DNA of 64,000 nt from Thalassobacter stenotrophicus. Lineage in GTDB: Bacteria; Pseudomonadota; Alphaproteobacteria; Rhodobacterales; Rhodobacteraceae. The stretch lies in the NCBI RefSeq assembly GCF_001458315.1, contig NZ_CYRX01000033.1:1-64000 (forward strand), read 5' to 3'. The position numbers were made by a program, and so were the translations under genes. This document shows positions 44,900 through 55,121 of this stretch, piece after piece; positions within the stretch are counted from its first letter, which is position 1; every line of letters begins with the position of its first letter. The notes beneath the pieces were generated by a model, which worked only from the letters and a program-made list of their open reading frames with translations, did not search any database and had not been told where the DNA came from.

Positions 44900-45042
44900 G
44901 GTGGCCTCATGAAACGGATCGAAAGTGGTCCTTTCGCTTAGCGAGGCGGTGCTGGGGCGTCAACCAAAGGGGCAGGCTGCGACTGGTCTTGGGGGGCATT
45001 CCGCGCTAGGCGTTGGCCAACACTCGCACAGGACCCGTATGT

Positions 45043-45726
45043 ATGAACGCCGATCCAAACGCCTCTCCCTTTCTTGATGTGCCGCGCACTGTTGTCGCCT
45101 TGGCGGCGGTTATCGGCGGGGTGGAGGGGATGTTTTCCCTCGCGCAGGCAGGATATTTGGGCGGAGATGGCGGCATCGGTTGGCGGATCAATGCCATCAG
45201 TGACTTCGGCTTTAGCGGCGAAATCCTGGATTGGATGATCACGACGGGGCAATTCCCGCTCGAACATTTGCGTCGGTTTGTGACCTACCCGTTCCTGCAT
45301 CTCAGCTTCACGCATGTGCTGTTTTCGGTGGTGTTTATCCTGGCCATAGGCAAGGCGATTTCGGGTGCGTTCGGGGGATGGCGGCTACTGGCCGTGTTCT
45401 TTGGGGCCTCAATCTTTGGGGCGTTCGTCTACGGCTATCTGTTTGAATTCCTGACGCCCTTGGTCGGCAGCTACCCGGGCATTTACGGGTTGATCGGCGC
45501 GTTCACTTTTCTGTTGTGGGTGCGCGCACGCGTTATGGGTGAAGCCCCCATGAAGGCATTTTCTCTGATCGGTTTCCTGTTGGGTATTCAGCTTTTGTTC
45601 GCAGCACTTTTCGGATCAACCGGGGATTGGACGGCGGATTTGGCGGGTTTCGTCGCAGGCTTTGGGATGTCGTTTTTCTTGATCCCGGGCGGATGGGCCC
45701 GGTTGCGCGACAGCCTGCGCCGCTAG
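45043..45726 (+). CDS. Rhomboid-fold protein lacking the catalytic residues
   Basis: A six-helix rhomboid-family protein of 227 residues. The scaffold is clear: HLSFTHVLF in TM2 keeps His86 and His91, and the TM4 region GSYPGIYGLIGAF and TM6 region ADLAGFVAGFG align without gaps to the active-site helices of GlpG. Compared with GlpG, catalytic Ser is Tyr144 (GSYP instead of GxSG), catalytic His is Asp199, and the oxyanion Asn is Ser95. It therefore should not be a protease. ATG 45043 is chosen over TTG 45013. The stop overlaps that of murJ (CTAG). Confidence 0.85.
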   Translation: MNADPNASPFLDVPRTVVALAAVIGGVEGMFSLAQAGYLGGDGGIGWRINAISDFGFSGEILDWMITTGQFPLEHLRRFVTYPFLHLSFTHVLFSVVFILAIGKAISGAFGGWRLLAVFFGASIFGAFVYGYLFEFLTPLVGSYPGIYGLIGAFTFLLWVRARVMGEAPMKAFSLIGFLLGIQLLFAALFGSTGDWTADLAGFVAGFGMSFFLIPGGWARLRDSLRR

Positions 45727-47258
45727 CGCCGTAACGCCGCCCGCAGTTCGCGCAACCGGAACGCGCCGCATAGCTGGCCCGCGATTGCGTATGTTGCGAT
45801 GCCTACTGCGACCAAAATGGCCAAGCCGAGATACCGCCAACCGTCCATGCCCAGCACTGGGCCAAGGGTAATTTCGGCGAACCACAAGACTGCGCCCATG
45901 ATGAGTGACGCAAAGATCACGCGCCAAATGCGGCCTTTGAATTGGGCGTCAAAGGTTGCGGCCTGCCCAATATCGCGGCTGCCGCGCCATAACAGCCAAA
46001 CCATGCCCCATCCCGCGAGTGTGGTGCCAAGTGCAGCAGCCATGAACCCAATAAATGGGGCGAGGCCAATGGCGACAGCGGCGTTGATGAACAGTGAGAT
46101 TACCGCATAGCGCAGGGGGGCTTTGGTGTCTTCGCGGGCGAAAAACAGGGGCTGAAACACCTTTTGCAGGACAAAAGCAGGCAGGCCCGCGCCATAAACG
46201 ATTAGCGCGAGGGCGGTAAAGGCGGTGTCGTCGGCGTTGAAGGCTCCGCGCTCAAACAAGACGGACACGAGCGGGACAGCCAACACCACGAGGGCGACGG
46301 CTGCTGGAATGGTCAAAAGTAGGGCGAATTCGCCGGCGCGGGAAAACGCTTCTTGGCCGCCAGCTTCATCCTCGGCCCGGACACGGCGCGCAAGCTCGGG
46401 CAGGAGGACCACGCCGATTGCGACGCCCACAACCCCCAAAGGCAATTGGTATAATCGGTCGGCATAGGCCAGCCACGCGACCGCGCCTTCAAAATAGCTG
46501 GCGACTTGGCGACCGACTAACAGGTTGATCTGCATCACACCGCCTGCCAATGCGGCGGGCCCTGCGATAATGGCGAGCCGTTTAAGCTCAGGCGTTATGC
46601 GGGGGCGGCGGATCGTAAGCGTGTGGCCCGCCCGGCGTGCCGCCCAATAGACCAAGCCCAATTGGGCGATGCCGCCCACAGGCACGCACCATGCCAGCGC
46701 GATGCCGATGGCCGATGGTGTTGGCGTGCCAAAGACCGCCACACCCAGCATGCCCGCAATGAACACAAGGTTGAGCAAAACAGGAGCCGCTGCCGCCGCT
46801 AAAAACCGGCTGTTGGCGTTCAGTAGCCCTGATACCAGTGCAGCAAGTGAGATCATAAGGATGTAGGGAAACGCGATGCGCCCGTAGATCACCGCAAGAG
46901 AAAACCGTTCATCCGCTGCAAAACCAGAGGCCATGACCCAGACCAGCGCAGGCATGAACACCACGCCTAAAACGGAGAACACCGATAGGATGACGAATAA
47001 CCCCGTGAACGCGTCGCGGGCAAAGTCATCCGCGTCCTCACCGCCCTCTAACTTTTTGGCGTACATCGGCACAAAGGCCATGTTGAACGCGCCTTCTGCG
47101 AAAAACCGGCGGAACATGTTGGGCAGCGAAAAGGCGATCAAGAACGCCTCGGCCATGCCGCTTGTGCCTAGAAACCGCGCGATAAAGATGTCGCGCATGA
47201 AGCCCAGCACGCGGCTGGCCATTGTCCAGCCTCCGACAGTCAGGAACCCTCTTAGCAT
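45723..47258 (-). CDS. murJ: Lipid II flippase MurJ
   Basis: Flips lipid II across the inner membrane for peptidoglycan synthesis. The 511-residue protein has about 14 helices and the family opening TVGGWTMASRVLGFMRDIFIARFLG, then FRRFFAEGAFNMAFVPMYAKKLE and the central GGVMQINLLVGRQVAS. It starts 3 bp after glnD, so the two are an operon. Confidence 0.97.
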   Translation of the reverse strand: MLRGFLTVGGWTMASRVLGFMRDIFIARFLGTSGMAEAFLIAFSLPNMFRRFFAEGAFNMAFVPMYAKKLEGGEDADDFARDAFTGLFVILSVFSVLGVVFMPALVWVMASGFAADERFSLAVIYGRIAFPYILMISLAALVSGLLNANSRFLAAAAAPVLLNLVFIAGMLGVAVFGTPTPSAIGIALAWCVPVGGIAQLGLVYWAARRAGHTLTIRRPRITPELKRLAIIAGPAALAGGVMQINLLVGRQVASYFEGAVAWLAYADRLYQLPLGVVGVAIGVVLLPELARRVRAEDEAGGQEAFSRAGEFALLLTIPAAVALVVLAVPLVSVLFERGAFNADDTAFTALALIVYGAGLPAFVLQKVFQPLFFAREDTKAPLRYAVISLFINAAVAIGLAPFIGFMAAALGTTLAGWGMVWLLWRGSRDIGQAATFDAQFKGRIWRVIFASLIMGAVLWFAEITLGPVLGMDGWRYLGLAILVAVGIATYAIAGQLCGAFRLRELRAALRR

Positions 47259-47261
47259 GTC

Positions 47262-49964
47262 TTAGGCGCCCGCCCGTTCCTTGACGCGCGCAATCGCGGC
47301 GCGCAGTTTTTTCTCGAGATCGGCTTGTTTGGACTTGGAGTGTAGCTTGAGCCCGAACATGTCCTTTACGTAGAACACGTCCACCACCTGCGCGCCGTAG
47401 GTCGCGATGGTGGCGGTGGCGATGTAGATATTCGCGTCCGCGAGGGTGCGTGTCAGGTCATACAGCAGGCCGGGGCGATCGCGTGTATCGACTTCAACGA
47501 TTGTGTAAATCTCTGAGCCTTCGTTATCGAAGGTGATCGACGTGGGCACCGCAAAGGGCCGCTCGCGCTTCTTGATTTCACGTCCCTGAAGCGCGTCAGA
47601 GGTGATGACCTCACCGCGCAGGGTATTTTCGATCATGCCGCGCAGGCGGGGCAGGCGGTTGGCCTCATAGGGGTGACCGTCACCGTCTTGCAGCCAGAAC
47701 ACCGACGTCGCGTATCCATCCTTAGAGGTAAACGTCCGGGCGTCGATGATGTTGGCCCCCACGAGCGACAGCGCACCCGCAAGCCGGGTGAACACGCCGG
47801 GGTGGTCTTCGTTGGCAAACAGCGCGCGGGTCGCATCGCGCTCCTCATCGGGTTCCAGCTCAACCTTGAATTCGTCGGCTGCAATGTCCTGCAACATATG
47901 GGCAAAGCGCACTTGCGCCCCGGTGGGCAGGCCCTGCCAATATGTGCCGTAGTGGCGCCCAATCTCGGCGCGGAGGCGCGTTTCGGTCCATGTGTTGGGC
48001 ATCGCATCGCGGAACAATTTGCGGGCCTTGGCCTCACGGGTTTCGCGGTTCACGTCCTCTAGCCCGTTCTCTAGCGCGAGGGCGGTGGCACGGTGCAGGG
48101 CACGCAGCATCTGCGCCTTCCAATTGTTCCACACGTTGGGGCCAACGCCGCGAATGTCACACACGGTGAGTACAGTCAGCAGGTCGAGCCGCTTGCGCGT
48201 TTTGACGGCTTTGGCGAAATCACGCACTGTGCGGGGGTCGGAAATATCTCGCTTTTGCGACATGTCGGACATCAGCAGGTGATAACGCACCAGCCATTCG
48301 ACGGTCTCGACTTCTTCTTTGCGCAAGCCAAAGCGGGGGGCCACTTGGCGGGCGATCTGTGCCCCAAGCACCGAGTGATCTTCGGGCCGTCCCTTGCCGA
48401 TATCATGCAGCAGCATCGCCACGTACAGGACCCGTCGGTTAACGCCGTCCTTTAGGATGGATGAAGCCAGCGGCAGGTCATCGCGCAGCTCTTCACGCTC
48501 AATCTCTGCAAGATTTGAGATGACCTGTATCGTATGCTCATCAACCGTGTAGCTGTGATACATATTAAACTGCATCATCGCGACGATGGGCGCGAATTCC
48601 GGCAAGAACGCACCCAAAACGCCCAGTTCGTTCATGCGCCGCAGGGATCGTTCGGGATTGCCGTGTTTGAGCATCAGCCCAAGGAACAATTTGTTCGCCT
48701 CGGGTGTTTCGCGCATCCGCTGGTCAATCAGGTGCAAGTTGGCCGAGATCAGCCGCATCGTATCGGGGTGCAGTAAAAATCCAGTGCGCAAGGCCTCTTC
48801 GAACACGCGCAGCAGGTTCAGCGGGTCGGACAGAAACGCGGCCTCATCCTCAACGTTGATGCGTTCTTGGTGCAGCACGTAGGGGGCCTTTAGTTTCTTG
48901 GGGCGTTTGCCACGCAGGAACCCAAAGATGCCGGGCTTTGATTTCGTGTTGTCGGCCTCAAGTGCCGTGAGCACGATGCGCGTGAGCTCACCCACCTTGG
49001 TCGCGTGGCGAAAGTAGGCCTGCATAAAGTGTTCAACGCCGCGTCGGCCACCCCGGTCGGTATAGCCCAAGCGCGCGGCAACCTCGACCTGCATGTCGAA
49101 GGTCAGGTGATCGGCGGCGCGGTTTGTGACCAGATGCAGGTGACAGCGCACGGACCACAAGAACCGCTCTGCGGCTTCGAAGCTTCTGAACTCCTCGGGA
49201 CGAAAGACGCCCAAATCCACAAGGTCTGCGGCGTCGCGCACGCCGTAGCGATACTTTGCGATCCAATACAGCGTCTGGAGGTCCCTAAGGCCGCCCTTGG
49301 CCTCTTTGACATTCGGCTCCAGCATATAACGCTGACCGCCTTGTTTGCGGTGCCGCTCGCTGCGTTCGATGAGCTTTCCTTCAACGAACTCAGGGATTGT
49401 CTGGGAAAACAACTCAGCCCACAGTCGGTCCCGCAGGTCCGTGGCCAAGGCGCCGCGTCCGCAGATAAGTCTTTGTTCTAGAAGTGCGGTGCGGATGGTC
49501 AAATCCTCACGCCCAAGGCGGAGGCAATCCTTTACGGTACGACTGGAATGTCCGACCTTCAGCTTCAAATCCCACAGTATGTAGAGCATGGATTCAATCA
49601 CGCTCTCGACCCAGGGGGTCATTTTGTAAGGTGTGAGAAACAATAGATCGACGTCAGAATGGGGGGCCATTTCGCCGCGACCATAGCCGCCCACAGCCAG
49701 CACGGCGATCTGTTCGCCCTCAGTTGGGTGCGGGTTTGGGTGTAGGATGCGGGTGGCGACGTGAAACACGCATTCCACGATGCAATCCGTAAGGAAGCTG
49801 TAGGCATGGGTGACGCGGCGGGCGCGGCTTGGGTCGGCCTCAAACCCGGCGGCAATGGCGTCGCGGCCAAGGGTGCGGGCGTCGCCCAGTGTCTCAACGG
49901 TTGCCTTGCGGACCGCGCCGCTGTCGGGCGCGTTGGCAAGCGCTGTTTCGAGCGCGTCGAGCAT
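47262..49964 (-). CDS. glnD: PII uridylyltransferase / uridylyl-removing enzyme
   Basis: The bifunctional nitrogen sensor that modifies PII proteins according to glutamine. In 900 residues it has the nucleotidyltransferase site VGGYGRGEMAPHSDVDLLFL near residue 95, the HD hydrolase site in AMLLHDIGKGRPEDHSVLG, and two C-terminal ACT domains (region of VFTRLAGALSLVGANIIDARTF and VDTRDRPGLLYDLTRTLADANIYIATATIATYGAQVVDVFYV). The length fits the family. Operon with murJ. Confidence 0.97.
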   Translation of the reverse strand: MLDALETALANAPDSGAVRKATVETLGDARTLGRDAIAAGFEADPSRARRVTHAYSFLTDCIVECVFHVATRILHPNPHPTEGEQIAVLAVGGYGRGEMAPHSDVDLLFLTPYKMTPWVESVIESMLYILWDLKLKVGHSSRTVKDCLRLGREDLTIRTALLEQRLICGRGALATDLRDRLWAELFSQTIPEFVEGKLIERSERHRKQGGQRYMLEPNVKEAKGGLRDLQTLYWIAKYRYGVRDAADLVDLGVFRPEEFRSFEAAERFLWSVRCHLHLVTNRAADHLTFDMQVEVAARLGYTDRGGRRGVEHFMQAYFRHATKVGELTRIVLTALEADNTKSKPGIFGFLRGKRPKKLKAPYVLHQERINVEDEAAFLSDPLNLLRVFEEALRTGFLLHPDTMRLISANLHLIDQRMRETPEANKLFLGLMLKHGNPERSLRRMNELGVLGAFLPEFAPIVAMMQFNMYHSYTVDEHTIQVISNLAEIEREELRDDLPLASSILKDGVNRRVLYVAMLLHDIGKGRPEDHSVLGAQIARQVAPRFGLRKEEVETVEWLVRYHLLMSDMSQKRDISDPRTVRDFAKAVKTRKRLDLLTVLTVCDIRGVGPNVWNNWKAQMLRALHRATALALENGLEDVNRETREAKARKLFRDAMPNTWTETRLRAEIGRHYGTYWQGLPTGAQVRFAHMLQDIAADEFKVELEPDEERDATRALFANEDHPGVFTRLAGALSLVGANIIDARTFTSKDGYATSVFWLQDGDGHPYEANRLPRLRGMIENTLRGEVITSDALQGREIKKRERPFAVPTSITFDNEGSEIYTIVEVDTRDRPGLLYDLTRTLADANIYIATATIATYGAQVVDVFYVKDMFGLKLHSKSKQADLEKKLRAAIARVKERAGA

Positions 49965-50058
49965 TGGCTCTACGTCGAATATCCTGCGTGCCTCAACGAT
50001 CAGGTCGCTGGGGGCAAGTGTGCTTAGGTCCCGCGGTAAACGGCGGGGGGCGGAGGTC

Positions 50059-51231
50059 TTAGAGACCCGGGGTTCCGAAACGTCTTGGGGCAGGGGAGAT
50101 CACCTGAACTTGGCCGTCAATGATTTGCGCGATGGCTAAGGCACGTTCATTGGTGCCATCGGCTCGCAGTCGGAATACCCCGTTCACGCCCGCAAAGCCA
50201 GAGGGCTGCGTCAATGATGCGGGCCCGATTTCGCCTGCATCGCGGACGACAGCGCCAATCGCGGATATGCCGTCAAATGCGAGGCCCGCAAGGGGGTGCG
50301 GCGCACGGGCAAAGGCGGCTTGAAAACGGCTGTCGAATTGGGCTGAAAGCCCTTGGTCCGGTAGGGCGAACCACCCGCCCTGTAGCCCTGCGAGGCTGAG
50401 TGCCTCTGATGGGACATCCCAACGTGCGAGGCCCATGAACTGGACATCACCGGGTTGAATGCCGTTTTCGGGCAGAAGTTGCGCAAAGATCGGCAGCGCG
50501 CCGGAATAGGCCGAAGTGAAGAATACCGAATTGGCACCGGCCTCGCGGACAGCGTCGCGCACGATGGGCACGGCATTGAACACGCCCTCTTGCGACAGCT
50601 CATATGGGATCGCGGCCACAAGAGTTGCGCCTGATTTACCGACTGCAGATTGGACGGCAGCTCGGGCGATATTGCCCGCCGTATCGTTGGCATGCAGGAC
50701 TGCCACGCGGTTGCGGCCTTGGGCTGTGGCGTAGCTGATCACGCGATCTGCGGTGTTTTCAAACGTGTTGCCAAGGACATAGACATTGCCCCCCGCGACG
50801 GAAGTGTTGTTGGAGAAACTCAGGACTGAGACGTTGTCGTTCGCCACCGCGACGCCAACTGCGGCGGCGACATCGGCATATAGCGGTCCAAGAATAACCT
50901 TGGCCCCGTCATCTACGGCGCGCGTGGCAGCGGCGGCCCCAATGGCTGCGTCACCCGCCGTTTCATATACTCTCAGGTCAAGGCGGACCCCTGCAAGATC
51001 ACCGATTGCAAGGCGTGCGGCGTCCTCTAGGGCCTGTGCAACGACACTGTCACCGGCATTGGCGGAGCCGTAGGGCAACAAAATGGCAACCGGCACAGCA
51101 CGATCGGGGGAAACCGCGCGGGAGCCCCCACCGGGGAAGTTGGCCTGACACCCCGCAACCGCCAGCGCACCCAAAACCAACATCGCGCATCGCGAAACAC
51201 GAGAAAAAAGCCACCCCAACATGAGACCCAC
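50059..51231 (-). CDS. LpoA-like penicillin-binding protein activator lipoprotein
   Basis: A 390-residue lipoprotein (lipobox LAVAGC, lipidated Cys28) with a Peripla_BP_6-like fold: VAILLPYGSANAGDSVVAQALEDAARLAI, then KVILGPLYADVAAAVG and the second lobe with ARWDVPSEALSLAGLQGGWFALPD. Alphaproteobacterial LppC/LpoA-like proteins have this shape and activate peptidoglycan synthases. The TPR-like N-terminal domain of E. coli LpoA is missing. A leucine-binding-type sensor is the alternative. Divergent from rsmI. Confidence 0.8.
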   Translation of the reverse strand: MGLMLGWLFSRVSRCAMLVLGALAVAGCQANFPGGGSRAVSPDRAVPVAILLPYGSANAGDSVVAQALEDAARLAIGDLAGVRLDLRVYETAGDAAIGAAAATRAVDDGAKVILGPLYADVAAAVGVAVANDNVSVLSFSNNTSVAGGNVYVLGNTFENTADRVISYATAQGRNRVAVLHANDTAGNIARAAVQSAVGKSGATLVAAIPYELSQEGVFNAVPIVRDAVREAGANSVFFTSAYSGALPIFAQLLPENGIQPGDVQFMGLARWDVPSEALSLAGLQGGWFALPDQGLSAQFDSRFQAAFARAPHPLAGLAFDGISAIGAVVRDAGEIGPASLTQPSGFAGVNGVFRLRADGTNERALAIAQIIDGQVQVISPAPRRFGTPGL

Positions 51232-51329
51232 CCTTTGAATTAATGCGGGAATTCATCGAAATCCCATAGACCTTCCGTGGAAACTAGAGCCTATAGTCAG
51301 CCAAGTAAACGATGCGAAGGGAATTGAGC

Positions 51330-52196
51330 ATGACGCGCGCCACATCGCCACTGAGCGCGAGCCTTGCCCCGGGGCTTTACCTTGTTGCCACGCCAATTGG
51401 TGCTGCGCGGGACATCACATTGCGGGGTCTCGATATACTGGGGGCGGCAGATATGATTGCAGCCGAAGATACGCGAACTGCGCGCAAGTTGATGGAATTG
51501 CATGGAATTTCACGCGATGGTCGCCAGATTGTAGCCTATCACGATCACAATGGTCCCACCGCGCGCCCCCGGTTGTTGGCAGCCTTGCAGGAGGGAAAAT
51601 CCGTGGCCTACGTGTCAGAGGCAGGCACTCCCATGGTTGCGGATCCGGGCTATCAGTTGGTGCGTGACGCGCATGATGCGGATGTGCCGGTATTTGCGGC
51701 ACCCGGTGCCTCGGCCGTGTTATCGGCCCTGTGCGTCGCGGGATTGCCAACGGATCGGTTCTATTTCGCAGGATTTCCACCGAACGCGGCCAAAGCGCGT
51801 GAGACGTTCCTGAAGGGGTTGAAGTCGATCCCGGGGACGCTTGTTTTGTATGAAAGCCCCAAGCGCATTAGCGAATTATTAAAAGCCTGTCTGATAGTTT
51901 TAGGGGATCGCGAATGCGCGTTATGTCGCGAGTTGACCAAGAAATTTGAAGAAACACGCCGTGGTATGATGTCTGACGTTTTGACCTCTGTGATCGATCA
52001 CCCTCCGAAGGGAGAAATTGTTCTCGTGATTGGTGAGGGTGCTGCTGAGGTCGCCTCTGAGGGGGATATCGAAGCGGCGCTGCGCGAAGCTCTTCAAACG
52101 CTAAAAGTCAAAGAGGCGGCTGCGATGATCGCGGAGGATTTCTCGATTTCACGGAGGGATGCGTATCAGATGGCTTTGAAATTGGGCGATAAATGA
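51330..52196 (+). CDS. rsmI: 16S rRNA 2'-O-methyltransferase RsmI
   Basis: Methylates the ribose of C1402 in 16S rRNA. The 288-residue tetrapyrrole-methylase fold shows LYLVATPIGAARDITLRGLDIL, the conserved EDTRTARKLM and YVSEAGTPMVADPGYQLV, and GAPGASAVLSALCVAGLP-like and FAGFPPNAAKARETFL stretches. ATG 51330 is preferred to ATG 51312, which lies just before the ribosome binding site AAGGGA. Overlaps yraN by ATGA. Confidence 0.96.
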   Translation: MTRATSPLSASLAPGLYLVATPIGAARDITLRGLDILGAADMIAAEDTRTARKLMELHGISRDGRQIVAYHDHNGPTARPRLLAALQEGKSVAYVSEAGTPMVADPGYQLVRDAHDADVPVFAAPGASAVLSALCVAGLPTDRFYFAGFPPNAAKARETFLKGLKSIPGTLVLYESPKRISELLKACLIVLGDRECALCRELTKKFEETRRGMMSDVLTSVIDHPPKGEIVLVIGEGAAEVASEGDIEAALREALQTLKVKEAAAMIAEDFSISRRDAYQMALKLGDK

Positions 52197-52546
52197 GAAG
52201 TCTTACCAATTACCTTGCCGGTTTGGCCGCAGAGCAGTCGGTTGCCATTCGATACATTCGCGGCGGTCACACACTGTTGGGGCATCGCTGGCGTGGTATC
52301 GGGGGGGAGATTGACCTCATTTTTGAAAAAGCGGGCACCTGCGTTTTTGTCGAAGTCAAGAAAAGCAAAGCGTTCGCACGTGCTGCGGAAAGTCTAGGCC
52401 CTCGGCAGATCCAACGTCTTTTTGGTGCGGCGTCTGAATTCCTATCTGGTCAGCCGAAGGGTGATCTTACGCCATCACGGTTTGACGTGGCGCTAGTAGA
52501 TCAATCTGGCCAAATAGAGGTCATCGAAAACGCACTGTGCGCTTAA
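52193..52546 (+). CDS. YraN family (UPF0102) endonuclease-like protein
   Basis: A 117-residue protein with the restriction-endonuclease-like core GHRWRGIGGEIDLIFEKAGTCVFVEVKKSKAF. It has the family acidic and lysine residues (E-x-D and E-V-K). The rsmI-yraN pair is widely conserved. Its role is uncertain, perhaps in DNA repair or uptake. Confidence 0.92.
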   Translation: MRSLTNYLAGLAAEQSVAIRYIRGGHTLLGHRWRGIGGEIDLIFEKAGTCVFVEVKKSKAFARAAESLGPRQIQRLFGAASEFLSGQPKGDLTPSRFDVALVDQSGQIEVIENALCA

Positions 52547-52619
52547 CGGCGTATACTTGTGCGTTGCGCGGCCCGTCCGACTGCGCCATCTAGGCAAAGA
52601 TGTTTAAGTGGAGACGGAC

Positions 52620-53564
52620 ATGGCGCTGCGTGTAGCATTCCAGATGGACCCGATTACGGGTGTCGATATTAACGCGGATTCCAGCTTTCGACTGGCGCTA
52701 GAGGCTCAGGCCCGTGGGCATGAGCTGTTCTATTACCCACCAACCGCATTGGCGTATGATACAGGCCGCATCATGGCCCGTGGCCACGGAATGGAAGTCC
52801 GCAATGTGGTGGGCGATCATGTTACTCTGCAGCCTGAAACCGAGCTCGATCTTGCATCCATGGATGTGGTTTGGCTGCGCCAAGACCCGCCGTTCGACAT
52901 GGGCTACATCACCACGACGCATGTGTTGGATCGCCTCAAGGGTGAGGCGCTTGTCGTGAATGACCCGACTTGGGTGCGGAACTGGCCGGAAAAGCTGATG
53001 GTTTTGGATTTTCCAGAACTGACACCACCAACGATGGTGACACGCGATTTGGAGACTTTGAAAGCCTTCCGTGCGCGGCATGGTGACGTCATTCTTAAGC
53101 CGCTTTATGGCAATGGCGGCGCGGGCGTGTTTCGCCTAACCCCCGAAGACCGTAATCTTAATTCGCTGCATGAGCTGTTTTCATCCGTGAACAATGAACC
53201 GCTTATTATGCAGAAATTTCTACCCGCCGTGAGTGCGGGGGATAAACGGATTATCCTTGTGGATGGGGAACCAATTGGTGCGATCAACCGTGTCCCTGCT
53301 GAGGGTGAAACGCGATCGAATATGCACGTTGGTGGGCGGCCTGAGCCGGTTGGAATGACCGACCGTGACCTTGAGATTTGTGCAGCCATTGGGCCAAAGT
53401 TGCGTGAAGCAGGTCAGATTTTTGTCGGGATTGACGTGATTGGCGACTACCTGACCGAGATTAATGTCACGTCCCCCACCGGCTTGCGGGAGCTTGAGGC
53501 ATTTGACGGCGTCAATGGCGCGGCACTGATCTGGGATGCGATTGAGCGGAAGCTGGCGGACTAA
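52620..53564 (+). CDS. gshB: Glutathione synthetase
   Basis: Joins gamma-glutamylcysteine and glycine using ATP. The 314-residue protein has the N-terminal [17 protein letters not shown], the ATP-grasp elements [17 protein letters not shown] and [42 protein letters not shown], and the C-terminal [25 protein letters not shown] 52620 follows GTGGAG. The stop overlaps that of comM (CTAA). Confidence 0.97.
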   Translation: MALRVAFQMDPITGVDINADSSFRLALEAQARGHELFYYPPTALAYDTGRIMARGHGMEVRNVVGDHVTLQPETELDLASMDVVWLRQDPPFDMGYITTTHVLDRLKGEALVVNDPTWVRNWPEKLMVLDFPELTPPTMVTRDLETLKAFRARHGDVILKPLYGNGGAGVFRLTPEDRNLNSLHELFSSVNNEPLIMQKFLPAVSAGDKRIILVDGEPIGAINRVPAEGETRSNMHVGGRPEPVGMTDRDLEICAAIGPKLREAGQIFVGIDVIGDYLTEINVTSPTGLRELEAFDGVNGAALIWDAIERKLAD

Positions 53565-55075
53565 ACTTTAGGGGCGGCGACCAGTCGATATGATAACGCC
53601 TCACCTATGTGCGGGGTGTCGACATCAACGTCCCCTGCTAAGTCAGCGATGGTGCGCGAAACTCGCAGTACCCGGTGATACCCTCGCGCGCTGAGCGAAA
53701 ACCGCTCCGTCGCGAGGTCGAGCATCGCTTGCCCGGCCTGTGTTGGGCGGCACACATCCATCAAGACTTCGCCCTCACAATCCGAATTGGTGTGGGTGTT
53801 GTCGATGCTGGCGTAGCGTTCAGTTTGGATCGCGCGGGCGGCGGCAACTCGCTCAGCCACTTGAGCGGAGCTATCGCCGGTTGGTTCACGTTTCAGTTCA
53901 TCGGCTGGAACTTGTAGCATTTCAATCCGAAGGTCGAAGCGGTCGAGCAGCGGGCCTGAGATTTTTTCGATGTAGTCCGCGCCACAGATTGGGGCGCGGC
54001 CGCACGCGAGGTTTGCGTCATAGAGGTGTCCGCAGCGGCATGGGTTTGCGGCGGCGATCAGCAAAAACCGGCAGGGATAGCGGACATGCGCATTCGCGCG
54101 TGAGATGACGACTTCGCCATTTTCAAGGGGTTGGCGTAGCGATTCTAGTGTTTGGCGCTGGTATTCTGGGAACTCGTCCATGAACAAAACACCATTATGC
54201 GCGAGTGAGATTTCACCGGGTCCGGCGCCTTTGCCACCACCAACCAGCGCGGGCATTGAGGCTGTGTGATGCGGATCGCGAAAAGGCCGGGTTCGGGCAA
54301 TGCCCCCTTCACCAAGCAGGCCTGCGATCGAGTGTACCATTGATGTTTCAAGCGCTTCGGCCGGTGTGAGGTCCGGCAAAATGGATGGCAACCGGGCCGC
54401 TATCATGGACTTTCCGCACCCCGGACTTCCGACCATTAGCAGGTGATGCCGGCCAGCGGCTGCAATTTCGAGCGCGCGTTTCGCACGGGCTTGGCCTCGA
54501 ATATCGCGCAAATCGCGCTCATGCTGAATGGGTGCGAGGTGGGCGGGATGCGCCTGCGCGAGGGGTTTGGCTCCGGTGAAATGTGCCAGTAGCGCCGCTA
54601 AGCTAGACACGCCAAACACCCGCGTGGCGCCGACCCAAGCGGCCTCAGTGCTGCATTCTTCGGGGCAGTATAATTCTGTCTCAAGTGTGCCAGCCGTGAC
54701 CGCGGCAGGTAGCGCACCCTTGATTGGGATCAGTTTGCCGGAAAGAGATAACTCTCCTAACGACATTATGCGCGCGACTTTATCCTGCGGGAGCATATCG
54801 ATAGCAGCGAGGATCGCGGCGGCGATTGGCAGATCGAAATGCGCGCCTGATTTTGGCAGATCCGCTGGGGATAGGTTGATCGTGATTCGCTTGGATGGCA
54901 TCGCCACATTCAAATGCGCGAGTGCGGCGCGCACTCGGTCCTTCGCCTCACTAATGGCTTTGCTGGGAAGCCCAACGATTGAGAATGACGGCAGCCCGGG
55001 CGCGAGCGCGCATTCTACCTTGACCGGCCGTGCGACCAATCCATCGAAAGCGACGGTGTATGTACTTGCGAGCAT
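53561..55075 (-). CDS. comM: ComM/YifB family Mg-chelatase-like AAA+ ATPase
   Basis: A branch-migration helicase used in natural transformation and found in most bacteria. The 504-residue sequence has an N-terminal Lon-like domain ([28 protein letters not shown]), Walker [18 protein letters not shown], Walker [14 protein letters not shown], an arginine-finger region and a zinc-ribbon-like CRCGH..C insert ([22 protein letters not shown]). It ends in the YifB helical domain. Complete and in the usual size range. Confidence 0.95.
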   Translation of the reverse strand: MLASTYTVAFDGLVARPVKVECALAPGLPSFSIVGLPSKAISEAKDRVRAALAHLNVAMPSKRITINLSPADLPKSGAHFDLPIAAAILAAIDMLPQDKVARIMSLGELSLSGKLIPIKGALPAAVTAGTLETELYCPEECSTEAAWVGATRVFGVSSLAALLAHFTGAKPLAQAHPAHLAPIQHERDLRDIRGQARAKRALEIAAAGRHHLLMVGSPGCGKSMIAARLPSILPDLTPAEALETSMVHSIAGLLGEGGIARTRPFRDPHHTASMPALVGGGKGAGPGEISLAHNGVLFMDEFPEYQRQTLESLRQPLENGEVVISRANAHVRYPCRFLLIAAANPCRCGHLYDANLACGRAPICGADYIEKISGPLLDRFDLRIEMLQVPADELKREPTGDSSAQVAERVAAARAIQTERYASIDNTHTNSDCEGEVLMDVCRPTQAGQAMLDLATERFSLSARGYHRVLRVSRTIADLAGDVDVDTPHIGEALSYRLVAAPKV

Positions 55076-55121
55076 TGCGTCCCCTCGATGGCATCTTGGG
55101 ACAGGATTAGCTGCAAGGTGT

